A stretch of DNA of 64,000 nt from Stenocarpella maydis. Its lineage: Eukaryota > Ascomycota > Sordariomycetes > Diaporthales > Diaporthaceae. Below the pieces are notes generated by a model. The model searched no databases. It saw only the letters and a list, made by a program, of their open reading frames with translations, and was not told the DNA's origin. Of the stretch, positions 1 through 9,667 are shown one piece after another. The translations under genes and the position numbers were made by a program. The DNA lies in the NCBI GenBank assembly GCA_002270565.1, contig NQMI01000013.1, positions 124,001 to 188,000 of the forward strand. Reading direction: 5' to 3'. Positions within the stretch are counted from its first letter, which is position 1, and each line of letters begins with the position of its first letter.

Positions 1-311
1 TGGCGGGAGAGGTTGCAAGACCGACTGGTCGTCGCCGGGGGTCCAGGATCCGACAACGGGTACAACTCGGACGAGGGTGAGGAGCTTGACGAGGTACCCG
101 AGGACGAGGACGTCAGGCAACGCCTGGAGAGGGAGGCCCGGATGAGCCGGACCAGTGGTAGGCCGGATCTGGAGCGGAGGTTAAGCCGGGAGTAAGTCTT
201 CGGTATGCTGCGAGGTCGACTGCCGCCGTCAGCTGCTAACGGCCCAACAGCTTGGAGGAAGGCTTCCGGGATGACAGCGACGAGGAGGCAGACCAAGCGA
301 CAAGGCCATGA
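1..311 (+). CDS. 3' end of an unidentified protein with an acidic C-terminal tail
   Basis: The reading frame is already open at base 1, so the gene starts outside the window. Exon <1..191 is followed by a 59-bp intron (192..250: donor GTAAGT, branch GCTAAC, acceptor AACAG) and a last exon 251..311. Splicing skips an in-frame TAA at 193 and adds about 20 residues, ending at TGA 309-311. The visible ~83 residues are strongly charged: a stretch rich in Asp, Glu and Ser (SDEGEELDEVPEDEDV), a basic RLEREARMSR segment, then DLEEGFRDDSDEEAD. Nothing catalytic is visible. Acidic tails of this kind occur on many membrane transporters and nuclear proteins, so I do not assign a function. The splice sites are convincing; the identity is unknown. 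Confidence 0.6.
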
Positions 312-1924
312 TAGTGCAGCGGCAGGGTCACCATCTGAAAGCGCTAAATTACAACGATACCCATCTAATACAAATCACACGCTGATAAATACAATGCGAA
401 TCTCAATTCGGGACGGTGCATGTCCAATCACCGTCACAGCAGAGGTCTGAAGGCTTGTGACACGTCCAGGGAGTCACGATGGATGACTGTGCTCCAGCCC
501 AGCGGCTGGAATGTCCGTCTTTGGGGCCGTATTCAGTTATGAAGGTGTGCAAAAACGTAGCAAAAACCTCGGTTGGGCAACCGTCTCCATCTCTTCAGTG
601 GTTCGTACACAGCCCTGGTGTATGTGAGACCAGGCTGCAGGTACGAGGGGCGGTGGCATCAAAGGCAGAAAGCAAGCGGCTGCGGGGCAACAGTAGTGTA
701 TGTTGGCGCGGGCCGTCGGCATGAGACCAACAGTTGCGCGCACAAGCGCGGGCAAGGCACAATTGAAATATAACTCGTGCCGGCTTCCCTCCAAAATGGG
801 ACCGCCGGCAATGATATTGTGAGACAGGACACCCGTTGGCCACTGAGTGAGGTGAGAAACGCTGAGCCTGGCTCTGGATACTTTATGTACAGCGCATATG
901 CAGTAAGAGGACCCCTGCCCTGGTCATTGTCACTTACAACGCAAGGGCAGTCCACTTTTTTGCATATAAATAAGCGGGCAGTTTGTTTAGCCCGTTCAGC
1001 CTTGTGCCCACCCCCGCCACCTTTTGACAGAATAATGCGACATAGTGCACATGGACATCTGCAGCTCGGCTTGACCTGACTTGAGCGACATGGCCAAGGG
1101 TTATCCAAACCTACTGAGGCTGGTTGGGCAGGTTCCCCGCCAGGTAGGCAGTCACTGAAGACGGGGATATTCTTTCAGCTCGTCCGAGAAATGCCTGGGT
1201 AATGGGAGAAACAGGACAAGGCAGCCCGCACGGTTTGGCGACCAAGAGGCGGATTGTCCCCCTTATGGGCGCACTGCAAGCGCCAACAGCACCCTACACG
1301 ATTTCGCCAGACGTACACGGCGTCTGAGGCGGATTTCCTGGTCCAAGTCAGACACACAAGACTTGCCACCTTTGCCGGCTCATATTTTCAGCCCATCATC
1401 TACACTGCTATCATCCCGTCCCCGAGCCGACCACGGTCCCCTCCGACCTACATGACCTGCTGCACATGGACTAGAACAGTCTACATAGTCCGCCCTGATA
1501 GTGTAACATACGAAAGCAACGAACCCACGCACGAACCCTCGTCCTCAGCCGCTAGACACTAGACCAGCTCAAGCCAAAGTCCCAGCCATCCCACCCGACC
1601 TTTCCCTCGCTGCCTGCCAACTCACTTTCTGCGCGCTAAATATCCACCTCGTTGCCTGCGACTCTGCCTTGGTTATCTCTCCCCGGACCCGCGCACTTCT
1701 CCACCCACCAACACACCCAACCCTCCTCTAGGCTCTACACTACCTAGACGAAGCTGGCCCGTGACCCCCATGCAGGCACGTCTCCGTCGGGGTGACTGGT
1801 GCATCACTCGACGATAACTAGTCATCCGCACAGGCTTGCTTGTGCGCCTTTTCCTCCCGTCTCTCGCAATCCGTGCCTTTTTGCCCCGAGTCTTGTCGCT
1901 TCTTCCCTCTCAACAGCCGCATCC
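312..1924. other. Intergenic region and 5' leader of the RING gene
   Basis: About 1.6 kb without a supportable gene. The last ~500 bases (from about 1390) are rich in C and T with frequent CCC and CTC blocks, as is usual just upstream of and within fungal 5' untranslated leaders. Open frames here are short and lack protein-like composition or splice partners. The frame of the following gene stays open upstream to about 1799 without an ATG, so translation is taken to start at 1925. Confidence 0.5.
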
Positions 1925-2968
1925 ATGTTGGGCTGGCTGCAGCTGCCCTTTCCTCGGACCAACACCGCCACCTACAACTCGCCCTCGCCCTCGCCCTTCT
2001 GCTGGCTCGCCCAGGCCGCCGCACTTCTGACACATCCTTTCGTTTTCCCCCTCGTGTCCTTCACAACCATAGCCGACCTCGTCGACTACATCTCCTGCTG
2101 CTCTCCCAAGCTCGGTCCCCTCAGCCGGTCCATCATGAAGTCTGTCAAGCTAAAGTCGACCGCCAAGACCTCGGTCACCCGCCATGAGGATCAGCCCCAC
2201 ATCCACGACGACGTCGACCCGGCCTGTGCAATTTGCCAGGTCGACGTAGGCACAAAGTCCCCGGACGGCATCAAGGAGGGCTGGTCCATCACCCCCTGCG
2301 GCCACATCTTCGGCAACGTGTGCATCAAGCGCTACCTTTCCATAACCGACAAGCCCTTGTGCCCCGTCTGCCGGACCGACCTGTTCCACATCTGCTCGCA
2401 CCCCATACTGCCTGCCGCCTACGACCGGAAGAAGTCAAGAATGTCCCGCGACGAGGCCGCCCGCGAGAGCTTCCCTGGAGACCCACGTAACATGGACTGC
2501 CCTTATTGCCGGCAGCAGAGGCTGAAGCTGGCGAGGCGCCAGCGGGTGCAGGAGATGCTGGAGTGCGGTCCGCGGGAGACGGCAGAGGGCCGGAGCGACA
2601 GCGAGAGCGGAAGCGACGGCGGCGGCGGCGGCGGCGGCAGCAGCACCGAGGGGTCCAGAACGCCAAGGACGCAAGGCTTGAGGTGGGCACTGTCAGCACT
2701 GCGTATAGCAAACGCCCTGGCAAGGCTGACACTGGACGTTACGCACATTAGGAAGATGAAGTCGCTGCACCCCGAAGACGATGAGGACGAGGAAAATGAC
2801 ATGGCCGACTCCCCACAGCTGGTATCGTCGTCGAACCGAGACCTGCCGCCAGTCCCCGGCGCCTATGGCTACTGGGACGTGGCCAAGAAGGGGCCGGACT
2901 GGAAGTTCCTGGAATTCTACGACTCGCAGGAGCCCAAGATGAGGACCACCGCCGATCAGTTCTCATGA
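1925..2968 (+). CDS. RING-type zinc-finger protein (putative E3 ubiquitin ligase)
   Basis: Intronless, 347 residues. A C3HC4-like RING lies at about residues 101-149: CAIC (C101, C104), then CGH (C125, H127), C132, and CPVC (C146, C149). The usual fifth ligand position (H127+3) is Gly130, a variant that I recall from other filamentous-fungal RINGs (CGHIFG..C). RINGs recruit ubiquitin-charged E2 enzymes, so an E3 role is inferred; the substrate is unknown. A second CPYC pair near residue 195 precedes a basic helix. A Gly/Ser-rich linker encoded by a GGC repeat follows, then an acidic stretch near residue 285 (DDEDEEND). The start is the first ATG of the open frame; another ATG lies at 2134. 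The family is fungus-specific and not functionally named. Confidence 0.75.
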   Translation: MLGWLQLPFPRTNTATYNSPSPSPFCWLAQAAALLTHPFVFPLVSFTTIADLVDYISCCSPKLGPLSRSIMKSVKLKSTAKTSVTRHEDQPHIHDDVDPACAICQVDVGTKSPDGIKEGWSITPCGHIFGNVCIKRYLSITDKPLCPVCRTDLFHICSHPILPAAYDRKKSRMSRDEAARESFPGDPRNMDCPYCRQQRLKLARRQRVQEMLECGPRETAEGRSDSESGSDGGGGGGGSSTEGSRTPRTQGLRWALSALRIANALARLTLDVTHIRKMKSLHPEDDEDEENDMADSPQLVSSSNRDLPPVPGAYGYWDVAKKGPDWKFLEFYDSQEPKMRTTADQFS

Positions 2969-3908
2969 GACTGGGTGGAGAGGCGGGAAGGGTCGGGGTG
3001 CAATTGTCCATATTGGAGGCTCACATACAACACGACTCATGGTCACAGCTGGTGGCACTACATGAGGGCAGGACAGGAGAGCAACTGTGATTCCTATGGT
3101 CCAGGCATACTGTTTGGGTGGTTGGGGTGGGCCGGGCGCCTTGGAGCTACCTGCTGCGATGGCCGTGCTGGTCGGGTTGAAGTGGTCTTCTCAACTTCTG
3201 AAGCAGCAGCAGCAGCTGCTGCTGCTGCTGGGGGGTCTGGGCTTTGTGTCAGGGTGTTCCACTGGAATTCTGGTTTTCTTTCTGCTCAGGCGTTTCCAAA
3301 GTCTGGTTTTCTTTTATCTGTCACTGCCTGGTGGGCCGGAAAGCCACTCATTGCATGACATGCCGTGGACAGGAGCAATACGGAAGCATGTGCGGGCTTG
3401 GAGTGAGGCGAGGCGGGGCGGGGCGAGGCTGGGGTTGAATGTTGGGGCGGGCGGGCGGAGACGACGGGATGATCTAGCAGGCGGGGTAGCTTCTTCCTTG
3501 GACGACCCCAAACCCCCACCTGGACGTGGCCACCCCGCTGTCAGGTCACTACAGGGGTCCAGACGTGCCTTGTACATGGTGGGGTCCTCACTGGGGTAAT
3601 TTTCCTCTGGCAACAGATGTCGTCGATAGCCGCGCCCACGCTATACCCCTTCAGCAGCCGCAATCAATCATCACTACGCAACTACTCCAGATACACCAGT
3701 GTGCGTCTTGGACAGGCCAAGGTCCCCTGCGAGTTGTGCATGTCGGCCCCGCTGCTGTACTAGTGTAGTCATCTTTCGGTTCTCCGCCGAGGCTTTCTCT
3801 TCATGCCCCAAACAGAGTCAAGACTGACGACGTGACTGACTGAGGGGTGGGAATCCTGGACGCGCCCTGACGCGTCCAAATGGTCCCTCGGCCAAGACCT
3901 GCCTCACG
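2969..3908. other. Intergenic region between the RING gene and HUS1
   Basis: No supportable gene. It contains a CAG/CTG hairpin palindrome (3202..3229), GC-rich low-complexity DNA around 3400-3480, and the promoter of HUS1. Open frames are short and compositionally random. Confidence 0.45.
3202..3229. repeat. Perfect (AGC)n/(GCT)n palindrome
   Basis: Fourteen bases of AGC repeat are followed directly by their exact reverse complement, centred between 3215 and 3216. The palindrome can fold into a loopless hairpin or cruciform. It lies about 235 bases after the RING gene stop codon, probably in its 3' untranslated region or just beyond. Confidence 0.85.
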
Positions 3909-5082
3909 ATGAGGTTCAAGACGGAGCTGAAGAACATTCGAACCTTCAACAAGCTGATCGCCGCCCTGAACACGCTCGAAAAGATCGCCTGGGTCCGCCT
4001 CGACGATGATACGGCGCGCTTCACAGTGATCCCTGAGACGGGGTCCCAAGTTTGGGCGTGAGTATCTCGAGGCATGCTCCACTTGGCCCGACAATGCCGG
4101 GCGAGAGGCATCAACTGACCTTGGCCTTTCTTGTAGCTCCCTCTCAATGGACTTCATCTTCAACGACTACCACATTCAGTCCGCCGAGCCCTCCAACACC
4201 ATCAACCTCGAGCTTCCCCTCGGACCTCTCCAGCGCGCCCTCAAGTCCGCCATCAACAGCGACCACGCGATTTTACGCCTCACAAAGAAGGACGGCATCC
4301 CCGTGCTGTCCATGACCATTCATACCACCCCTGAGCAGCGCTCAAACAACCCTCCGTCTGCAGCTGCTTTCCAAAACCGCCGCGCCGGCACGGACAGCGG
4401 CTACAGAGCAGGCACCGGGGGCGACGAGTACGACGACGACCCGTTTGGCGATGCCGACCTGGAGGCCCTCGAGCTGACCATGAAGCGCGAGCGCGAGAAA
4501 GTCATCACCCACGACATACCAGTCAGGGTCCTGCACCCGGACACGGTCGAGACCATCATGCAGCCCAAGGTCCGCGAGCCAGACGTGCACATCCAGCTGC
4601 CCCCGCTCATGCAGCTCAAGGCCATCTCGGACCGTTTCACCAAGCTGGCCTTGACCACGTCCGGCGGCGCCGGCGGGGCGGGCGGGGCCCGAGGAGGGGC
4701 GGCCACCAACGGGCCGAAGCTTGAGCTGTCAGCCAACATGCACGGCAGCCTCCGCCTGCGAATCGCCACCGACGCCCTGGACATCGAGAGCTTGTGGCGC
4801 GGCCTGGACAACCCGGAGCTGGACCCAGCACAGCTGGCCGTCCCTCTCGAGGAGCACCCCAGCACGCGGTTCCGCGAGGCCGGACCCGACAGGTGGGCGA
4901 CGGTGCGTGTCGACGGCAAGGACTGGAGCAGGGTGCTGAGCGTGGGCCGCCTCGAGGGCCGCGTCATCGCATGCTTCGCCGACGACCACGCCCTCATCCT
5001 GTACGCGTACGTGCCGCAGTTTGACGACGCCACCGCCGAGGATGCCGTGGTCACGTACTATGTTTCTTCGTACAGTGCTTGA
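3909..5082 (+). CDS. HUS1: HUS1 checkpoint clamp subunit (9-1-1 complex)
   Basis: Two exons, 3909..4057 and 4137..5082, with a 79-bp intron (donor GTGAGT, branch CTGAC, acceptor TGTAG), give 364 residues. The protein starts MRFKTELKN like other Hus1 proteins. It retains family landmarks: [23 protein letters not shown], the ITHDIPVRV strand pair, the DVHIQLPPL block and a C-terminal [10 protein letters not shown]. Hus1 forms a PCNA-like ring with Rad9 and Rad1 that is loaded at damaged DNA to activate the ATR-type checkpoint kinase in the nucleus. It is longer than the human protein (280 residues). The extra length sits in an acidic, Gly-rich loop near residues 110-160 and a Gly/Ala-rich loop near 225-240. 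The assignment is secure. Confidence 0.93.
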
Positions 5083-5597
5083 TTGAAGTCGAGGGGTTTT
5101 CGGTTCAAATTGTTTGTTCTCATTGCATGGCTTGCTTGCACGGAGGGCTACGGTTGGCGTTGGGGGCTGGGAGGGGGGGAGGCAAGAATTATTGCTTCGT
5201 AGAACGCTCAGCAGTCGGCATATCAGCTACAAGAAGGCCCATCACCATAGTTCAAAGGTGGGGGGAGGGGGGTAATTTACATTCTTGAACAATAACCATC
5301 CGTGAAGTCGGGCTGCTGGTAAGTCAATGGGGGGGGGGATACCAACTTGTGGTAGGGGGGTGGAGAAGCGCACGTGCGATATGAATGCGTATATGGGTGC
5401 TGGCGCGCAAAATGAACCAAGTGCACCTACCGCTCAGCGAATGATTCAATGAAATCCTCACCTTAAAAGAGCGCCGCCATGTCGACCCTCGCCTTCCTGG
5501 CTTGCGAGTCTTGACACTCCTTAAAGCAGCAGTAGGTAGATTCCGACCTTAGCCAGTCCGTCGCCGTGACTCCGGGGTGGGCTTTCTGACACAACTC
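5083..5597. other. Convergent intergenic region after HUS1
   Basis: About 515 bases between two 3' ends (HUS1 plus strand; DUF7587-like gene minus strand). It has several G-runs (for example around 5322-5340) and nothing that looks coding. Confidence 0.4.
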
Positions 5598-6659
5598 TCA
5601 GACGATACCTCCGCAGTCGTGAGGAGCAGATGAGTACCGCTCGACCGCCGCCTTGAATGCCGAAACCAAATCCTCAAGTGTCAACACACCTGTTGAGCCC
5701 GTTCCGTCCGCGTGCGTCGCGGGCTGTCCCCACGCCGGCTGCATCTTGGTCAGCAACTCAATCGTCAGTTCAAGCCGGGGGGCACCTACCGTGCTCGTCA
5801 GGGGGTTCCCCAGGGCAGCCTCGCTGACGGAGGGCCGGCTCCGCTGTGCACCAGGAGGCATGAACTCAGGATGGCACCCATGTCCTCCTTTAGCCACGGC
5901 CTGGTCTGCGTCCCCTCGGCGCGCAACAAGTCCGCGCGGCCGAGGGGCGAGGGGCTCGAGACCCGGACCTGCGCCCAGCAGAGCAGCGACGCGGCGATCA
6001 CCATGGCGACGTCGGCGTGCGTGTCCGCGGGTGTCTGGAACAGGAGGCCCGCCCCTCACCGAGTCGCGGATCTCGCCCTCTGTGACGGCGTGAGGCTCTC
6101 GTTTGGAGCCGTGGCAAAACAGCCAGTGCTCACAGTTGAGGGTCTCCCTGATGGTGGCGATAGAGACGATGCGGAGGCCCTCAGTGACGGGGCCGTAGAT
6201 AAGGTACTCCTGCGGCAGGGACTCCCACCCCAGGTCTGGCGCGTGGACAACCGGCCGTGGACATGACATGTCCACGACGGCAATGGACCCCGGCTCCTCG
6301 CTCATATCCCACCCGAGCTGGTCAAAACTCCCGAGCGCAAAGTACACGGCGGTGAAGAGGTCGGCCGTCCACGACGTGAAGGGTGTGTCGACGTCCTCTT
6401 CGCCAGCGACGTGGCACCGCGCGAGCTCCGTGACCGCCGCGCTCGACAGCTCCGTCAGGCGCGCGAGGAGGCTCGAGGGCTCTCTGCTTGCGCGGGTGTT
6501 GGACGCCAGGAGCAGGCACTGCCACGTGAAGGGGTAGATGCCTCGTGCTGTGTTCAGGCCAAGGACAGCCGCGGCTGTCCCCGGGTGCCAGCCCCTGATC
6601 AGGACGCGTGGGACGTTATCACTCCGGGGCTCGTACTTGTCCACGTTCAGGTTCTTCAT
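5598..6659 (-). pseudogene. DUF7587-like fungal protein, apparently frameshifted
   Basis: The frame from ATG 6659 encodes about 200 convincing residues: RVLIRGWHPG, LNTARGIYPF, then DTPFTSWTADLFTAVYFAL, IAVVDMSC, EYLIYG and LRIVSIATI. This order resembles the fungal DUF7587 family. After the segment reading IRDSV (near 6050) the frame turns Arg-rich and random (GHARRRRHGDRR). A one-base shift gives a protein-like continuation (LLFQTPADTHADVAMVIAAS, then KEDMGAILSSCLL) that stops at 5798. The original frame is protein-like again near its end (TLEDLVSAFKAAVERYSS). The switch falls at a GGGG run, so a one-base insertion is the simplest explanation; the only GT..AG pair fitting the phase would be a 25-bp intron, which is too short. 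An assembly error is possible. The gene abuts the AT-rich island, which starts about 30 bases upstream of its ATG. Confidence 0.6.
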
Positions 6660-7045
6660 CTTGGCAAAACATGTTCTTGGTTGTCTATGTAAGTTGTGCT
6701 CGATAAGGTTTAGAATTATTAGAATATAGGCTTTTTTATTACCAAAATTATTAAGTTAATAGTATTTAAGGTCCTTATTCTTATAAACTTATATAATAAG
6801 TTCTAATTTTAAACATTAAGGAAATAAGTTACATTATATTTTTTTTAAAAAATATTTTAAGTAAAGATCGTAAATATTAAAAGCCTAATTAATACTTATA
6901 TAACTTAAGTATATTAGCTGTAATAATAGTTTATCTTTAAGTTTTTAAGATATTATAGCTTAATAAATCTTTTAATAGCTTATATTATAAATACTTTTAT
7001 AATAACAACTTTGAATATATTAATATTTAATATAAGGTATACTAT

Positions 7046-7052
7046 NNNNNNN
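7046..7052. other. Assembly gap (7 N)
   Basis: Seven undetermined bases within the AT-rich island, exactly where extreme AT sequence meets the gag remnant. The true missing length may differ, and a transposon part may be absent. Confidence 0.99.
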
Positions 7053-7483
7053 GCAGACCCTTCTATAGCTAATAGCCTAAGTGATAGTAATCAGGCTATT
7101 CTCTTAATGCTCTTAAGAGATAGCCTATCTTCAAGCCCACAGGCTGCTATTGCTTGGATCTCAGGCCCTGCAGAAGCCTATAAGCTACTAAAGGACTAGT
7201 ATTCTTATTCTATAGGTTTACAGAAAGATTCGCTATATAGGGAATTTCACTCCCTAAAATATACTTCTAGTATAAACCTAGCGGAATTTAACGCTCGGTT
7301 TAATAGCCTAATCTCAAGGCTACACATTTCTGGGGCCCAAATAGAGCCAACTAACCTAATAAATTAGTACCTAGGCTCCTTAGAAAGAGCATTTCCACAG
7401 TAGGCAGAGCGGCTCAGAGGAACTATCCTGTTAAACGGAACCGCTCAGCAGGGCGTTGGTACTCCGTGCAAGGAGTTACCCTA
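7053..7483 (+). mobile_element. Copia-type retrotransposon gag remnant, RIP-damaged
   Basis: One frame runs from the gap with three TAG stops (7197, 7365, 7401) and otherwise reads as a Ty1/copia-type Gag: AIAWISGPAEAYKLLKD, LYREFHSLKYTSSINLAEFN, ARFNSLISRLHISGA, then YLGSLERAFPQ and AERLRGT. Each stop sits where Gln (CAG) would fit, consistent with CpA-to-TpA mutation. The 5' part is lost in the gap or in AT-rich sequence. No integrase or reverse transcriptase follows, so this is a fragment. No function is expected. Confidence 0.75.
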
Positions 7484-7544
7484 GACTTCGTTGTAAGGAG
7501 TTACCCTAGACTTCCTAGCAAGGAGTTACCCTAGACTTGCGAGT
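7470..7544 (+). repeat. 25-bp tandem repeat, three copies
   Basis: The core AAGGAGTTACCCTAGACTT begins at 7470, 7495 and 7520, a strict 25-bp period. The intervening six bases vary. It lies at the 3' end of the gag remnant and may have arisen by slippage or by nested insertion. Confidence 0.9.
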
Positions 7545-7559
7545 CAGGCGATTTTCGCT

Positions 7560-8010
7560 AAGTACGCCCAGTGCGTGCGTGACGCAAGATGAGTTTGGTG
7601 GCCGTGAGTCGATTATTTTGGCCTGCATTTGCACCTTAATTCAGACCTCTGCATTACCCTTATTTCTTACCCAAAAAGTATATGACTTAGTGCATTGGAT
7701 AGCTTGATTTCTGAAGTTTATATGTACTTAATTTGGGTATTGCTAGGGCTATGGTTGGCTGGTTGCTTGGAACCAAAGATGGTGTGTTGGAAGGGCGAAT
7801 TTTCCGGCATCTGCAAATTTGCACCAGAGCCGACCACAGCGTGCCCAGGGGTGAGACGACGTCGGAGGGTATATAAGGAGGGCTTACAGAAGCCCAACTT
7901 AATTCAATACAAAGTTGTCCAGACCATTGTCAATCGTCCGAATTCGCCTCAGAGCACCACACTGCGACCCTGCCGAAACACACGCTGAACTGAATGCTAT
8001 TTTATAGCAC
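7560..8010 (+). mobile_element. LTR-like promoter segment
   Basis: A block of near-normal GC content inside the island carries a TATA-box-like TATATAAG at about 7870-7877. It is followed by a transcript-leader-like stretch ending around CGAAACACACGCTGAACTG. This arrangement resembles the U3-R part of a retrotransposon LTR. Exact termini, target duplications and a second copy cannot be shown, so the call is tentative. It appears much less mutated than its neighbours. Confidence 0.35.
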
Positions 8011-8585
8011 AAATTTATCAGAACCCTTAGAATGCAACCATGCCTCCTGCGCTACCATCCCACTAGCCTCCTTAGTAGAACCTTAGCAGATAACCTTAGC
8101 AAACTGTATAGCAATCCGCCTCTACTCTACTTTAGCCTCCTCCTTCTCCACCCGCTCTAACTCCTCCATATTATTAATGCCCCAACAAACCACATGCATT
8201 ATCTTTTCATACTATAACTGCTTCTACTTATAAAGGTGCAAAATTCTTACATTTAGCTATTAAGCCTCCTCCTCTACAGCCTCCAGCTCTTCCTCTAGTT
8301 AACAGTATATTAAGGTAACCTTGTTCAACTAATTAGGAGTGAGACCTTAGATATTGTAGTTGGATAGATTGAGGCAAATATAGGTCCAATAGCAAACAGA
8401 TTCTGAATCCGCAACCTTATAGTCCTTAGCTAGGTTGTGCTCCTCGTAATAAGAATAAGGTATAAGAATAATGCTACCCTTTGAGGTAATAGCAAAAAGA
8501 AGGGTAGCCTTATATTTAGTAATGGAAAAGGACTTTATGGGATAAGACTTAGTAATCCTATCTAATATAATGAATTAGGAAGGAG
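8010..8585 (-). pseudogene. RIP-degraded transposon-associated coiled-coil ORF
   Basis: On the minus strand one frame is protein-like across about 190 codons but broken by some ten stops, all TAA or TAG. Recognisable pieces are ITKSYPIKSFSITKYKATLL, ILIPYSYYEEHNLAKDYKV, SVCYWTYICLN, LEEELEAVEEEA, VRILHLYK, WGINNMEELERVEKEEA. Replacing the stops conceptually with Gln gives a charged coiled coil with a KQKQ-type basic hinge, like the C-terminal regions of uncharacterised repeat-borne ORFs common in ascomycete genomes. Not a functional gene. The exact element family is unknown to me. Confidence 0.55.
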
Positions 8586-8772
8586 TAAATAAGAATGTAA
8601 ACAAGTGAAAATAACTTATAAAATACTTTTAAGGATAAAAGAAGTAAGAAGAGAGATAGTGTTATAAACTAATACACATTAGCGGCTGACTACTGCAGAA
8701 GATAACCCTGCAGGTTGGGAAGTAGCCCCCAAAAGGAGCGCCCCGCCTAATCCAATCAGTAATACTACCTTA

Positions 8773-8790
8773 TTAGGGTTAGGGTTAGGG
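8773..8790 (+). repeat. Interstitial telomeric repeat (TTAGGG)3
   Basis: Three uninterrupted TTAGGG units, the telomere repeat of filamentous ascomycetes, lie inside the repeat island and are flanked by AT-rich sequence on the right. Too short to be a functional telomere; it may mark a past repair event, a subtelomeric insertion or chance. Confidence 0.9.
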
Positions 8791-9152
8791 ACCCATTATG
8801 ATTAATGAGATCATTGTTGATTCCATCAAGCAACACTTAATCAATAGGATTACCATTAATACTATTAATAATAAATAAAGAGTTAGAATATATAAGAATA
8901 TGGTTATCACCATATTAGGTAGCTTTTATAAAACAGACTCTTCAGTCGTCAATCTAAGTATTCAATCCTAATGTTGAATAACCTTACAGCTAGTGATCAT
9001 TATTAAGTTAATAATATTGCTTAATAACCACCTAACAACATATTCCGAACATAAACCCTTGATCTTTTAGGATTAACGTACTCGGAAACCCCTTTGATCA
9101 TTATACTACTATACATTCTCTTATATATTAAATTTTAATGATGAAATGGATA

Positions 9153-9667
9153 ACGTGGTTTACTAGTGAGTGGACTGTATTAGTAAGTGGATTGAAATTT
9201 TAAATTCTGTCTTCTTTAATTTGAATTTATATATTAATAATATTTAATATACATATAAAGATATATATGATTTTAAAGCTAATTTAAATCTTAATACTAT
9301 TTTATAATTATATTACTATACTTACTAAAATATTATATGAAGAATTGGAGTTAAAAATATATATTTAATGTACAGCCATGTAAAAAGGAAAAAAAGGTTT
9401 AAAACCCTTATTTTCTAGTTCATATACCTTACTTAATAATTAATAAAATTAATTATAGATTTAATTCTATATTTATATCTTTATAAAGAATAACACGTAT
9501 TAAAAAATCTTTATTATTTAAATCTTTAAATAATATATATTTAATTTTGTTAAGGAATTAGCGTGCAGCCTTTAATATTCCCTAACGTACCCTTTTATTA
9601 GTATGCCCAGCAAAAAGGTACCTACTGATTCACTCACTGATACGGTCCACTCACTGGTAAACCGCGT
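9153..9667. mobile_element. 515-bp TIR element with TA target duplications (Tc1/mariner-type MITE)
   Basis: The first ~41 bases (ACGTGGTTTACTAGTGAGTG...) match the reverse complement of the last ~41 (ACGCGGTTTACCAGTGAGTG...) with six or seven differences, all transitions. The ends are flanked by TA (9151-9152 and 9668-9669), the target duplication typical of Tc1/mariner elements. The interior is AT-rich and codes for nothing, so this is either a non-autonomous MITE or an internally deleted element. Most left-arm differences read as C-to-T or G-to-A relative to the right arm, in line with RIP. The superfamily rests on the TA duplication only. Confidence 0.8.

Noticed and set aside
7011..7052. 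Extension of the gag frame to the left of the N gap
   Set aside because: The sequence left of the gap is pure AT-rich DNA. The frame crosses undetermined bases, so phase is meaningless.
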